NCBI RefSeq assembly: GCF_030700245.1
Contig: NZ_JAUYZI010000004.1
Location: 62,001 to 126,000, forward strand
Reading direction: 5' to 3'
DNA: 64,000 bases
Source: Methylobacterium amylolyticum
GTDB taxonomy: Bacteria > Pseudomonadota > Alphaproteobacteria > Rhizobiales > Beijerinckiaceae
The translations under genes were made by a program, and so were the position numbers. The notes under the pieces were generated by a model. The model saw nothing but the letters and a program-made list of their open reading frames with translations. It made no database searches and had not been told where the DNA came from. Below are positions 44,213 through 53,600 of the stretch, in pieces; the first letter of the stretch is position 1, and each line of letters opens with the position of its first letter.

Positions 44213-45802
44213 TTGAGAGATTTCTCCCGCCCCGGACGCTCGCCCGTCTATGCCGCCAACGCCGCGGTCGCGACCTCGCACCCGCTCTCGACGCTCGCGG
44301 CGATCGAGGTGCTGCGCGGCGGCGGCAACGCGGTCGATGCCGGGATCGCCGCCGTCGCTGTTCAGTGTGTCGTCGACCCGCTGATGACCGGAATCGGCGG
44401 CGACTGCTTCGCCCTCTACGCCCCCGCGGGCGCGGCCGTGCCGATCGCCCTCGACGGCTCGGGCCGCGCGCCCGCCGCCGCGACGCCGGACTGGTACGCG
44501 GAGCACGGGGTCGGGATCGAGGCCACGTCGCCCCACGCCGTCACCGTGCCGGGTGCGGTCGCGGCCTGGGACCGGCTGGTGCGCGCGCACGGCACCCGCC
44601 CGCTGGGCGACTTGCTGCAACCCGCGATCCGCTACGCGGAAGAGGGCTTCGCGATCCAGTCGCGGGTCGCCTGGGACTGGGCGCGCTGCGCCCCCCGCGT
44701 CAGGGCCGACGCGGACGCCGCCGCCCTCTACCTGCCGGAGGGGCGCGCGCCCGCCGCGGGCAACCTGTTCCGGCTGCCGCGGCTCGCCGCCACCCTGCGC
44801 CGGATCGCGGAAGAGGGGCCGCGGGGGTTCTACGAGGGGCCGGTCGCCGCCGACATGGTCGAAAAACTCAGCCGGCTCGGCGGCCTGCACACGCCCGCCG
44901 ACTTCGCCGCGGCGCGTGCCGACACGGTGACGCCGATCGCCACCCGCTACCGCGGCTACGACGTCTACGAGTGCCCGCCCGCCGGCCAGGGGCTCGCGGC
45001 GCTGATGATGCTCAACGTGCTCCAGCCCTACGATGTCGGCGCCCTGTCGGACCTCGACCGGATCCACCTGTTCGCCGAGGCGTGCAAGCAGGCCTACCAC
45101 CACCGCGACGCCCTGTTCGGCGACGCCGACCTCGCGCGGGTGCCGGTCTCGCACCTCCTGTCGGACGCGTGGCACGCGGCGGCGCGGGGCGACATCGACA
45201 TGACCCGGGCGCGCGGACCGGTGCTCTACCCCGAGGCGGCCGAGGCGGTGGCCCACCGCGACACCGTCTATCTCTGCGTGGTCGACCAGGACGGCAACGC
45301 GCTGTCGCTGATCAATTCGATCTTCCAGGGCTTCGGCTCCGGGATCCTGGCGCCGGAGAGCGGGGTGCTGCTGCACAACCGCGGCCTGTCGTTCCGCACG
45401 GAGGGCGGCCACCCCAACAGCATCGGCCCGGGCAAGCGGCCGATGCACACCATCATCCCCGGCATGCTGATGCGCGACGGCCGGGCGGTGGCGCCGTTCG
45501 GCGTGATGGGCGGCCACTATCAGGCGATGGGCCACGTGGAACTCCTGTCGGGGATCCTCGACCGCGGCCTCGACGTGCAGGAGGCCCTCGACGCCCCCCG
45601 CAGCTTCGCCTACGGCGGCGGCCTGGAGCTGGAGGCCGGCATCCCCGACGCGGTGATGGCGGGGCTGGCGGAGCGCGGCCACCCCGTGCTCCGGGCAGCC
45701 CTGCCGCTCGGCGGCGGCCAGATCATCTGGATCGACCGCGCGGCCGGCACGCTGGTGGCGGGCTCCGATCCCCGCAAGGACGGCAGCGCCCTGGGCTACT
45801 GA
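44213..45802 (+). CDS. Gamma-glutamyltransferase family protein
   Basis: A 529-residue Ntn-hydrolase starting at a TTG; upstream GTGs are out of frame. VATSHPLSTLAAIEVLRGGGNAVDA-type N-terminus, GIGGDCFALY, HAVTVPGAVAAWD and HRDTVYLCVVDQDGNALS are present; Thr351 in the last segment should be the autoprocessing and catalytic nucleophile, followed by FQGFGSGILAP. The family cleaves gamma-glutamyl bonds of glutathione or acylates cephalosporin-like substrates. No signal peptide is evident, which differs from classical periplasmic enzymes. It precedes glcE by 125 bases. Confidence 0.9.
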   Translation: MRDFSRPGRSPVYAANAAVATSHPLSTLAAIEVLRGGGNAVDAGIAAVAVQCVVDPLMTGIGGDCFALYAPAGAAVPIALDGSGRAPAAATPDWYAEHGVGIEATSPHAVTVPGAVAAWDRLVRAHGTRPLGDLLQPAIRYAEEGFAIQSRVAWDWARCAPRVRADADAAALYLPEGRAPAAGNLFRLPRLAATLRRIAEEGPRGFYEGPVAADMVEKLSRLGGLHTPADFAAARADTVTPIATRYRGYDVYECPPAGQGLAALMMLNVLQPYDVGALSDLDRIHLFAEACKQAYHHRDALFGDADLARVPVSHLLSDAWHAAARGDIDMTRARGPVLYPEAAEAVAHRDTVYLCVVDQDGNALSLINSIFQGFGSGILAPESGVLLHNRGLSFRTEGGHPNSIGPGKRPMHTIIPGMLMRDGRAVAPFGVMGGHYQAMGHVELLSGILDRGLDVQEALDAPRSFAYGGGLELEAGIPDAVMAGLAERGHPVLRAALPLGGGQIIWIDRAAGTLVAGSDPRKDGSALGY

Positions 45803-45927
45803 CCGGGGGAAGGATTGCGCGCGATGAAAGCCGCGCGCCCGCCCGCGACCCGATCCCGCCTTGCAACCGCGCCGGGTTCCGGCAACACCTTGGATCCGGA
45901 CTAAAGAAGAGGGCGGGGCGGGAAACG

Positions 45928-47115
45928 ATGGGCGGCTACGAGCCCGGGACCGAGGCGGAGGCGGCGGATACTGTGCGCGCGGCCGCCGCGCGCGGCGAGC
46001 GCCTGCGCCTCGTCGGCGGCGGCACCAATGCCGGTCTCGGCCGCCCCGCGCAGGACGAGGCGACCCTCTCCGCCCGGAATCTCACCGGCATCACCCTGTA
46101 CGAGCCCGCCGAGATGGTGGTGGGCGCCCGCGCCGGCACGCCGCTCGCCGAGGTCGAGGCCCTGCTCGCCGCGCGCAACCAGATGCTGCCGTTCGAGCCG
46201 GTGGATTATCGCGGGGTCATGGGCACCGCCGGCGAGCCGACGATCGGCGCGGTGGCGGCGATCAACAATGCCGGGCCCCGCCGCATCACCGCGGGGGCGG
46301 CCCGCGACAGCCTGATCGGCGTGCGCTTCGTCAACGGGCGGGGCGAGGCGATCAAGTCCGGCGGGCGGGTGATGAAGAACGTCACAGGCCTCGATTTGGT
46401 GAAGCTGATGGCCGGCGCCCACGGCACGCTCGGCCTCCTCACAGAGGTGACCTTCAAGGTGCTTCCGGCCTCCGAGCGGGTCGCGACCCTGGTCTTCCCC
46501 GGCCTCGACGACGCCCGGGCGATCGCGGCGCTGTCGGCGGCGCTGGGCTCGCCCTTCGAGCTGATCGGCGCCGCCCACCTGCCGGCCGGGATCGGCGGGG
46601 CCGAGGCGCGCACGCTGATGCGACTCGAGGGATTCTCCGACTCCGTCGACTACCGGATCGGCGCGTTGCGCCGCCTGCTCAAGCGCTACGGCGCGCCGGA
46701 GATTCGCGACGGCGCGGACGGCGCCGCCCTGTGGCGCGCGGTGCGCGACGCCGCGCCGCTCGCCGAGCCGCGGGACGCCGCCCTGTGGCGGATCTCCACC
46801 GCCCCGACCCGGGGCGCGGCGCTCACCGCTTCCCTCGCAGGGCGCCTCGATGCGCGCTGGTTCTACGACTGGGGCGGCGGCCTGATCTGGCTCTCGACCC
46901 CCGCCGCGGGGGACGCCGGCGCCGAGGCCGTGCGCGCCGCGGTGCGGGCCGAAGGGGGACACGCGACGCTCGTGCGCGCCCCCGACGCGGTGCGCGCCGC
47001 CGTGCCGGTGTTCGAACCGCTCTCCGAGCCGCTGATGCGGATCACCGCGGGGATCAAGGCCGCGCACGACCCCGGCGGCGTGCTGAACCCTGGGCGGATG
47101 TACGCGGGGGTGTGA
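45928..47115 (+). CDS. glcE: Glycolate oxidase FAD-binding subunit GlcE
   Basis: A 395-residue FAD-binding PCMH-domain protein. The start MGGYEPGTEAEAADT gives normal length. RLVGGGTNAGLGRP, EPTIGAVAAINNAGPRR, GGRVMKNVTGLDLVKLMAGA and the GVLNPGRMY ending are characteristic of GlcE. It pairs with GlcF and the large subunit GlcD to oxidise glycolate (or D-lactate). GlcD is not next to it; it may be elsewhere. Confidence 0.93.
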   Translation: MGGYEPGTEAEAADTVRAAAARGERLRLVGGGTNAGLGRPAQDEATLSARNLTGITLYEPAEMVVGARAGTPLAEVEALLAARNQMLPFEPVDYRGVMGTAGEPTIGAVAAINNAGPRRITAGAARDSLIGVRFVNGRGEAIKSGGRVMKNVTGLDLVKLMAGAHGTLGLLTEVTFKVLPASERVATLVFPGLDDARAIAALSAALGSPFELIGAAHLPAGIGGAEARTLMRLEGFSDSVDYRIGALRRLLKRYGAPEIRDGADGAALWRAVRDAAPLAEPRDAALWRISTAPTRGAALTASLAGRLDARWFYDWGGGLIWLSTPAAGDAGAEAVRAAVRAEGGHATLVRAPDAVRAAVPVFEPLSEPLMRITAGIKAAHDPGGVLNPGRMYAGV

Positions 47116-47233
47116 GTTTCGTCCCCTCTCCCTTGGGGAGGGATCAGCGGGGGCGGCTCAGGATCGAGCGCCGCGGTGGCTTCCGCGTCCCCACCTCCTC
47201 CCGCAGGCGGAGGAGAGCAGGCAGGATCGGATC

Positions 47234-48568
47234 GTGCAGACCAACTTCTCCCCCGCCCAGCTCGCCGATCCCGCCATGGCGGCCTCGGAAAAGATCCTGC
47301 GGACCTGCGTGCATTGCGGCTTCTGCACCGCGACCTGCCCGACCTACCTGCTGCTGGGCGACGAGCTCGATAGTCCGCGCGGGCGCATCTACCTGATCAA
47401 GGACATGCTGGAGGGCGGCAAGGCGGCGAGCGCCGAGGTGGTCAAGCACGTCGACCGCTGCCTGTCGTGCCTGTCCTGCATGTCCACCTGCCCGTCGGGA
47501 GTGCACTACATGCACCTCGTCGACCACGCGCGCGCCCATATCGAGACCACCTACGCGCGCCCGGCCGGCGACCGGCTCCTGCGGGCGGTGCTCGCCCAGG
47601 TGCTGCCCTATCCGCGGCGCTTCCGGCTGGCGCTGATCGCGGCCAAGCTCGGGCAGCCGTTCCGCGGGCTGGTGGCGCGGCTGCCGCGGGTCGGCAACCG
47701 GCTCGCGGCGATGCTCGACCTCGCCCCCGCCAGTCTCCCGGGCAGCAACCCCACCAACCGGCCCGGGACCTTCCCGCCGAACGGCGGCCAGGTCGCGAAG
47801 AAACGCGTGGCGCTGCTGCGCGGCTGCGCCCAGAGCGTGCTGCGGCCGGACTTCAACGAGGCGGCGATCCGGCTGCTCAATCGGCACGGGGTCGAGGTGG
47901 TGCAGGCCGACGAGGGCTGCTGCGGGGCACTGACCCACCACATGGGCAAGGAGCATTCCTCCCACGCGCTCGCCAAGCAGGCGATCGACGCCTGGGACGC
48001 CGAGATCGCCCGCGGCCTCGACGCGATCCTCGTCACCGCCTCCGGCTGCGGCACGACGATCAAGGATTACGGCTTCATGTTCCGGGACGATCCCGCCTAC
48101 GCCGAGAAGGCGCGGCGGGTCTCGGGGCTCGCCAAGGACGTGACCGAGTACATGGCGAGCTTCGGGCTGATGGCGCCCACGGCCGAGAGCGACCTCGTGG
48201 TCGCCTACCACTCCGCCTGCTCGATGCAGCACGGCCAGGGCATCCGCACCGAGCCGAAGGCGCTCCTGAAGAAGGCCGGCTTCACGGTGAAGGACGTGCC
48301 GGAGGGCCACATCTGCTGCGGCTCGGCCGGCACCTACAACATCCTCCAGCCGGAGATCGCCGCCAAGCTGCGGGCGCGCAAGGTCGCCAACATCGAGCGG
48401 CTGAAGCCGGACCTGATCGCCACCGGCAACATCGGCTGCGTCACCCAGATCGGCAAGGGCACCGGCATCCCGATCGTCCACACCGTCGAGCTGCTCGACT
48501 GGGCGACCGGCGGCCCGCGCCCCGCGGCGCTGGCGGGCGTCGCGCCGCGGCTGGAGGCGGCGGAGTAG
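47234..48568 (+). CDS. glcF: Glycolate oxidase iron-sulfur subunit GlcF
   Basis: A 444-residue protein starting at a GTG. Two 4Fe-4S cluster sites are formed by CVHCGFCTATCP (Cys25, 28, 31, 35) and CLSCLSCMSTCPSG (Cys76, 79, 82, 86). Two CCG domains follow (RGCAQSVLRPDFN, DEGCCGALTHH, ICCGSAGTYNIL). It passes electrons from the flavin subunits to quinone. It lies about 118 bases after glcE on the same strand. Confidence 0.95.
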   Translation: MQTNFSPAQLADPAMAASEKILRTCVHCGFCTATCPTYLLLGDELDSPRGRIYLIKDMLEGGKAASAEVVKHVDRCLSCLSCMSTCPSGVHYMHLVDHARAHIETTYARPAGDRLLRAVLAQVLPYPRRFRLALIAAKLGQPFRGLVARLPRVGNRLAAMLDLAPASLPGSNPTNRPGTFPPNGGQVAKKRVALLRGCAQSVLRPDFNEAAIRLLNRHGVEVVQADEGCCGALTHHMGKEHSSHALAKQAIDAWDAEIARGLDAILVTASGCGTTIKDYGFMFRDDPAYAEKARRVSGLAKDVTEYMASFGLMAPTAESDLVVAYHSACSMQHGQGIRTEPKALLKKAGFTVKDVPEGHICCGSAGTYNILQPEIAAKLRARKVANIERLKPDLIATGNIGCVTQIGKGTGIPIVHTVELLDWATGGPRPAALAGVAPRLEAAE

Positions 48569-49150
48569 GCAGCCGGAACCGAGCGTGACACGCCTGTGAC
48601 ATTGCCCCGTCCGCGACCCTTGCCAAATCGGCGCGGCGATCTGTAATGATATCGACCCCTCTCCGGTCCCGCCGGCCCTCAGGCCCGCGGACGCGGCCGA
48701 GTTCTCCCGAGAATACGGACGCGGTGTCGCGGCGGGCCTTCACGGCCCGCGCGAGCGACGGCGGACGTCTTTGCCCTTTGGGCGAGATCCTGGACAGGTG
48801 TCGGACGACGCGGCGGATCCCGCCGCACACAGGATTCACGGTCGGGGCTCAACCGGCCGAGATGTTTCGCGAGGTCGGAAACGGGATGGAGGGACGCACA
48901 GCAACGCTCGCCGCTGCTCGTGCCCCGCGCGCACGCACGCCGCGTTGCGCCGGCTCCTCCAGCCTCCCGGCCAGGTTCAACCCCAGGCGCCCAGGGCGCC
49001 GACCGGCGGTTGACGGTCCATTCCCCCCATCGAGCCCTGAGGCCTCGGCGACGAGGCCGGAACCCCGGACGGCAGATTCCATGCCGGACGGGGCACCGCC
49101 GGGATCCCGCATGAGGAGAGCGACGTCGGCCGCCATGCCGAGAGTTCGTC
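48569..49150 (+). other. Long leader region upstream of rne
   Basis: About 580 bases without a credible gene. RNase E genes often have long 5' untranslated regions that sense RNase E activity, so this is likely the rne leader, but I cannot see a defined structure. A TAATGATATCGACC sequence at 48643-48656 could be part of a promoter. Confidence 0.45.
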
Positions 49151-52126
49151 ATGGCCAACAAGATGCTCATCGACGCGATGCACCCGGAGGAGACCCGGGT
49201 CGTCACGGTCCACGGGTCTAGGGTCGAGGAATTCGACTTCGAGTCCGCCAGCCGGCGCCAGTTGCGCGGCAACATCTACCTCGCCAAGGTCACCCGGGTG
49301 GAGCCCTCGCTCCAGGCGGCCTTCGTCGAGTACGGCGGCAACCGCCACGGCTTCCTCGCCTTCAACGAGATCCACCCCGACTACTACCAGATCCCGCTCG
49401 CCGACCGGCAGGCACTGCTGGAGGAGGAGGCGCGCGAGGACGAGGAGCACCGCGAGCGCGAGGAGCGCCGCCGCCGCTCGTCCCGCCGCTCCCGCGGCCG
49501 CCGCGCCGAGGCCCGCACCCGCACCGACGAGACGGTGAGCGCCGCGGTCCCGTCCGAGATCTCGTCCGACGAGAGCCTCGCGGCGGAGACCGGCGCACCC
49601 GAGGGCATCGCCGCGGACGCGGCCGGCCAGCCGGACGCGCTCGCCGACAACGCCGAGGCGGTGCGCGAGGAACTCGCGACCGAGGGCGAGGCCGCCGCCG
49701 AGCCGGCGCCGGAGAGCGACGCTTCCCCGCACGTCCCGGCCGAAACCCCGGCCGCCGAGGCGCCCGCGGTCGAGCTCGACGCCGAGGTGAAGCCCGAGGC
49801 GGTGATCGCGATCACGGAAGAGCTGACGGTCGCCGCGGATCCGGCCGGCGCCGACGCGGCGCCCATCGGTGAGGCCGCGGTCGAGGCTCGCGACGTTCGC
49901 GAGGAGACCGAGGCGGACGAGGACGCGGAGGACGACGAGTCCGAAGAGGACGAGGACGACGACGCGGAGGATGACGAGGACGAGGAGGACGATTCCGAGG
50001 ACGAGTCGGACGATCCCGACGCCGAGCCCCGCATCGCCCAGGTCGGCGGCAACGGCGACGCGCTCGCCGAGATTCCCGAGCGCCCGCGCGCGCCCCGCCG
50101 CCACTACAAGATCCAGGAGGTGATCAAGCGCCGCCAGATCATCCTCGTGCAGGTGGTCAAGGAGGAGCGCGGCACCAAGGGCGCAGCGCTCACCACCTAC
50201 CTGTCGCTCGCCGGCCGCTACTCGGTGCTGATGCCCAACACCGGCCGGGGCGGCGGCATCTCCCGCAAGATCACCTCGGCCGCCGACCGCAAGCGCCTCA
50301 AGGAGGTCGTGCAGGACCTGGAGGTGCCGGACGGGATGGGCGTCATCCTGCGCACCGCCGGCGCCTCGCGCTCCAAGCCCGAGATCGCCCGCGACTTCGA
50401 GTACCTGATGCGGCTGTGGGAGTCGGTCCGCGAGCTGACGCTGTCGTCGATCGCCCCGGCGCTGGTCTACGAGGAGGGCTCGCTGATCAAGCGCGCCATC
50501 CGCGACCTCTACAACAAGGATCTGGAGGAGGTTCTGGTCGCGGGTGAGGACGCCTACCGCGAGGCCAAGGACTTCATGCGCATGCTGATGCCCGGCCAGT
50601 CGAAGACGGTGAAGCCCTACCGCGAGACAACGCCGATCTTCGCGCGCTACGGGATCGAGCAGCAGCTCGACCAGATGTTCTCGACCCACGTCTCGCTGAA
50701 GTCCGGCGGCTACCTCGTCATCAACCCGACCGAGGCGCTGGTCTCGATCGACGTGAATTCCGGCCGCGCCACCCGCGAGCACGACATCGAGGACACCGCC
50801 CTCAAGACCAACCTCGAGGCGGCGGAGGAGGTCGCCCGGCAGTTGCGCCTGCGCGATCTCGCCGGCCTGATCGTCATCGACTTCATCGACATGGAGGAGA
50901 AGCGCAATAACCGCGCCGTCGAGAAGAAGCTCAACGAGTGCCTGAAGAACGACCGCGCCCGCATCCAGGTCGGCCGGATCTCGCCCTTCGGCCTCATGGA
51001 GATGAGCCGCCAGCGCATCCGCACCGGCGTGCTCGAATCCTCCTCGATCCCCTGCCCGCATTGCGGCGGCTCGGGCTTCGTGCGCGCCACCGCCTCGGTG
51101 GCCCTGCACATCCTGCGCTCGATCGAGGAGGCGCTGGTCAAGTCGGCCACCCACAACCTCGTGCTGCGCACCCGCACCGAGGTGGCGCTATACATTCTCA
51201 ACCAGAAGCGGGCGCACCTGCGCGAGCTGGAGACCCGGTTCGGCGTCACCCTCACCATCGCCGCCGACGAGCGGCTTGCGGCCACCGCGGCGTTCCAGCT
51301 CGACCGCGGCGAGCCCGCGCAGCGGGCGGAGGGGCCGGTCACCGGCGTGCGCGCCACCGCGATCTCGCCGGCGATGGAATTCGAGGACGAGGACGAAGGC
51401 GACGAGGTGGAGGACGCCGAGGCCGAGGTCGAGGAGGCCGCGGCCGAGGGGCGCGAGGAGAGCCGCCGCGAGGGTCGTGACGAGGAGCGCGAGGAGGGCG
51501 AGGGCGGACGCCGTCGCCGCCGCCGCCGCCGCCGCCGCGGCGGGCGCTCCGAGGAGGGCCGCGAGACGGCCGAGGGCGCGTCCGACGATGCCGCCGACGG
51601 CGATGACGAGGAGGCCGGGGAGCTCGACGAGACCGCGGCTGAGAGCGCCGGCGACCCCGTCGAGGCGGCCGCTCCGGCGGCGCCCACCGAGGGCGGCGAG
51701 GAGGCCGGCGAGGCGAGTGCCGCCGACGACGAGGCGGGCCGCCGCCGCCGCCGTGGGCGCCGGGGCGGTCGCGGCCGGTCCGAGCGGACCCGCGAGCGGG
51801 ACGAGACGGTGGAGGCGTCCGAGGACGTGTCCGGGGAGCCCGAGGCCGTCGTTCCGCTGCTGACCGAGGAGCCGGTGAGCGCCGCCGATCTGTCCGCCGT
51901 CGAGGAAACGCGGGCCGCGCCCGCGGAGATCGCCGTGGATCTCCCGGTCGCTGCGACCGACATTCCGCCGGCGGACGCGTCCGTCGAGACCGCTGCGGAG
52001 ACGGCCGCCCCGGCAGGCCCGCCGCCGGAGCCCGTGGCGGTGGTGCTGACGCCGCCCGCCGATCCGGACCGTCCCAAGCGCGCCGGCTGGTGGTCGCGCA
52101 CCAAGGCCGCCCTCGGCGGCGAGTGA
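49151..52126 (+). CDS. rne: Ribonuclease E/G
   Basis: A 991-residue endoribonuclease that starts mRNA decay and processes rRNA and tRNA precursors. The S1 domain begins at residues ~35-85 (RGNIYLAKVTRVEPSLQAAF, RHGFLAFNEI), is split by a ~230-residue acidic insertion (about 90-315), and resumes at HYKIQEVIKRRQIILVQVVK. The catalytic core has SIDVNSGRAT and LRLRDLAGLIVIDFIDM with the metal-binding aspartates; CPHCGGSGFV is the zinc-link. The C-terminal ~250 residues are disordered with an arginine run and acidic stretches, probably the degradosome scaffold. Confidence 0.96.
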   Translation: MANKMLIDAMHPEETRVVTVHGSRVEEFDFESASRRQLRGNIYLAKVTRVEPSLQAAFVEYGGNRHGFLAFNEIHPDYYQIPLADRQALLEEEAREDEEHREREERRRRSSRRSRGRRAEARTRTDETVSAAVPSEISSDESLAAETGAPEGIAADAAGQPDALADNAEAVREELATEGEAAAEPAPESDASPHVPAETPAAEAPAVELDAEVKPEAVIAITEELTVAADPAGADAAPIGEAAVEARDVREETEADEDAEDDESEEDEDDDAEDDEDEEDDSEDESDDPDAEPRIAQVGGNGDALAEIPERPRAPRRHYKIQEVIKRRQIILVQVVKEERGTKGAALTTYLSLAGRYSVLMPNTGRGGGISRKITSAADRKRLKEVVQDLEVPDGMGVILRTAGASRSKPEIARDFEYLMRLWESVRELTLSSIAPALVYEEGSLIKRAIRDLYNKDLEEVLVAGEDAYREAKDFMRMLMPGQSKTVKPYRETTPIFARYGIEQQLDQMFSTHVSLKSGGYLVINPTEALVSIDVNSGRATREHDIEDTALKTNLEAAEEVARQLRLRDLAGLIVIDFIDMEEKRNNRAVEKKLNECLKNDRARIQVGRISPFGLMEMSRQRIRTGVLESSSIPCPHCGGSGFVRATASVALHILRSIEEALVKSATHNLVLRTRTEVALYILNQKRAHLRELETRFGVTLTIAADERLAATAAFQLDRGEPAQRAEGPVTGVRATAISPAMEFEDEDEGDEVEDAEAEVEEAAAEGREESRREGRDEEREEGEGGRRRRRRRRRRGGRSEEGRETAEGASDDAADGDDEEAGELDETAAESAGDPVEAAAPAAPTEGGEEAGEASAADDEAGRRRRRGRRGGRGRSERTRERDETVEASEDVSGEPEAVVPLLTEEPVSAADLSAVEETRAAPAEIAVDLPVAATDIPPADASVETAAETAAPAGPPPEPVAVVLTPPADPDRPKRAGWWSRTKAALGGE

Positions 52127-52180
52127 ATCGTGTCCCGCGCCGCTCACGGCGCGGGATGCACAGGGTTCGATCGCTCACAG

Positions 52181-52210
52181 CGCCCCCGGGATCTGCCGAT
52201 CCCGGGGGCG
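52181..52210 (+). terminator. Strong hairpin after rne
   Basis: CGCCCCCGGGATC pairs perfectly (13 bases) with GATCCCGGGGGCG across a 4-base loop. The following sequence has only a weak T tract, so termination may be partly Rho-assisted. Confidence 0.7.
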
Positions 52211-52340
52211 TCTCGCTGCGCGGCGACATAGTTCACGCGAATTCGCGGCGGCCGCCGCATTTACGACTGTAGGTTTTACCGGCGATAAAGATCGTTGTGC
52301 GACCTAGAGGGGCCAACTCGCAACCCGAGGCCGCTCGACG

Positions 52341-53552
52341 ATGCTGAGCCTGTTCAACAGGCCGAAGGCCCCCCCGCCCCAGGCCGCCGAATCGATCCTG
52401 CTTCCGGAGCCCGAGGCTCCCGCGCCGGTGGTCTCCGCGCCCGCCGTCGATCTCGAAGGTCTCGCCCTTCAGGCGCGCCTCTCGGCCTCCGCCTCGGAGG
52501 CGGGCACCTCGATCGGCTGGCTGACCCACGACGCCGCGGGTATGGCCGAGCAGGCGCGCCTCATCGCCGCCGCCAGCGAGGAGATGGCGGCGTCCACCCG
52601 GGAGATCGCCGCCCGGTCCGCGGAGGCCGCGGGCGGCGCCGAGGCGGTGCGCTCCGGGATCGGCGACTGCGTCGCGGACCTGCGGCAGGCCGGCGACGGC
52701 ATGCGCCGGATCGAGGGCGGGACCGCGGAGATCGGCGGGCGCCTCGACGGGTTCGCCCAGGCCGCCGCGCGGATCGAGGAGATGGCCGGCGCCATCGCCG
52801 CCATCTCGGCTCAGACCAACCTGCTGGCCCTCAACGCGACGATCGAGGCGGCCCGCGCCGGTGCCGCCGGCCGCGGCTTCGCCGTGGTCGCCGCCGAGGT
52901 GAAGGCCCTGTCGGGGCAGACCGCTCGGGCGACCGAGGAGATCCGCGCCCGGCTGACGGGTCTGCGCGGCGAACTGGCGGCGATGCAGGCGGCCGTCACC
53001 GAGAGCCGCGCGGCGGTGGAGGCCGGGGCCGCAGCGATGGCGCGGGCGAATGCCCGGGTCGAGGCGGAGAGCGGCACCGTGGCCTGCGTGGCCGAGCAGG
53101 TGCGCGCCACCGCCGCCATCATGGACCAGCAGATCCTGGCCACTGCCGAGATCGCCGAGAGCGTCGGCCGCATCGCCGCCGGCACCGACAAGTCGCGCCG
53201 CGAGATCGGCGACGCGCTGGGCCAGCTCGACCGGATGGAGGATCTCGGCCGGACGCTGCTCGACCGTCAGGATGGCGAGGCGCGGGCGCTGCGCCGGGCC
53301 CGGCTCCCGGCCGACTGCGCGGCGTGGCGCCGCCGGCTCGCCGCGGTGCTGGTCGGGCTGCAATCCGCGGACGGGGAGACCCGGGCGATCGAGCCCGACC
53401 CCGCCCTCGACGGGGCGGTCGGAATCGCCCTGGCGCGGGCGCGGACCCACGCCGCGGCGATGCTCGGTCACGTGCGCGCGTCGGCCTGGGACGGGGCCAC
53501 GGCCGACTTCCAGGCCTTCGAGGCCGCCCTCGCCGAGGCGCAGGCCGCCTGA
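52341..53552 (+). CDS. Cytoplasmic methyl-accepting chemotaxis protein
   Basis: A 403-residue chemoreceptor with no transmembrane segment and no clear sensory domain at the N-terminus beyond a ~60-residue proline-rich start. The signalling hairpin is [20 protein letters not shown] with [18 protein letters not shown]. The C-terminal ~90 residues (from [16 protein letters not shown]) are a helical domain of unknown type. It lies 215 bases after rne, with its own promoter expected. Confidence 0.9.
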   Translation: MLSLFNRPKAPPPQAAESILLPEPEAPAPVVSAPAVDLEGLALQARLSASASEAGTSIGWLTHDAAGMAEQARLIAAASEEMAASTREIAARSAEAAGGAEAVRSGIGDCVADLRQAGDGMRRIEGGTAEIGGRLDGFAQAAARIEEMAGAIAAISAQTNLLALNATIEAARAGAAGRGFAVVAAEVKALSGQTARATEEIRARLTGLRGELAAMQAAVTESRAAVEAGAAAMARANARVEAESGTVACVAEQVRATAAIMDQQILATAEIAESVGRIAAGTDKSRREIGDALGQLDRMEDLGRTLLDRQDGEARALRRARLPADCAAWRRRLAAVLVGLQSADGETRAIEPDPALDGAVGIALARARTHAAAMLGHVRASAWDGATADFQAFEAALAEAQAA

Positions 53553-53554
53553 GA

Positions 53555-53600
53555 ACCGGGATCTCGAAAGGGCGCGGCCCTTCGAGATCCCTGCCGGTTC
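53555..53600. terminator. Bidirectional hairpin between convergent genes
   Basis: GGGATCTCGAAAGGG and CCCTTCGAGATCCC form a long stem between the ends of the chemoreceptor and the RND gene. It probably ends transcription from both sides. Confidence 0.65.

Noticed and set aside
48646..49221. A 191-codon frame in the rne leader
   Set aside because: Overlaps the rne start in another frame, with Pro/Arg-rich composition; treated as untranslated leader.
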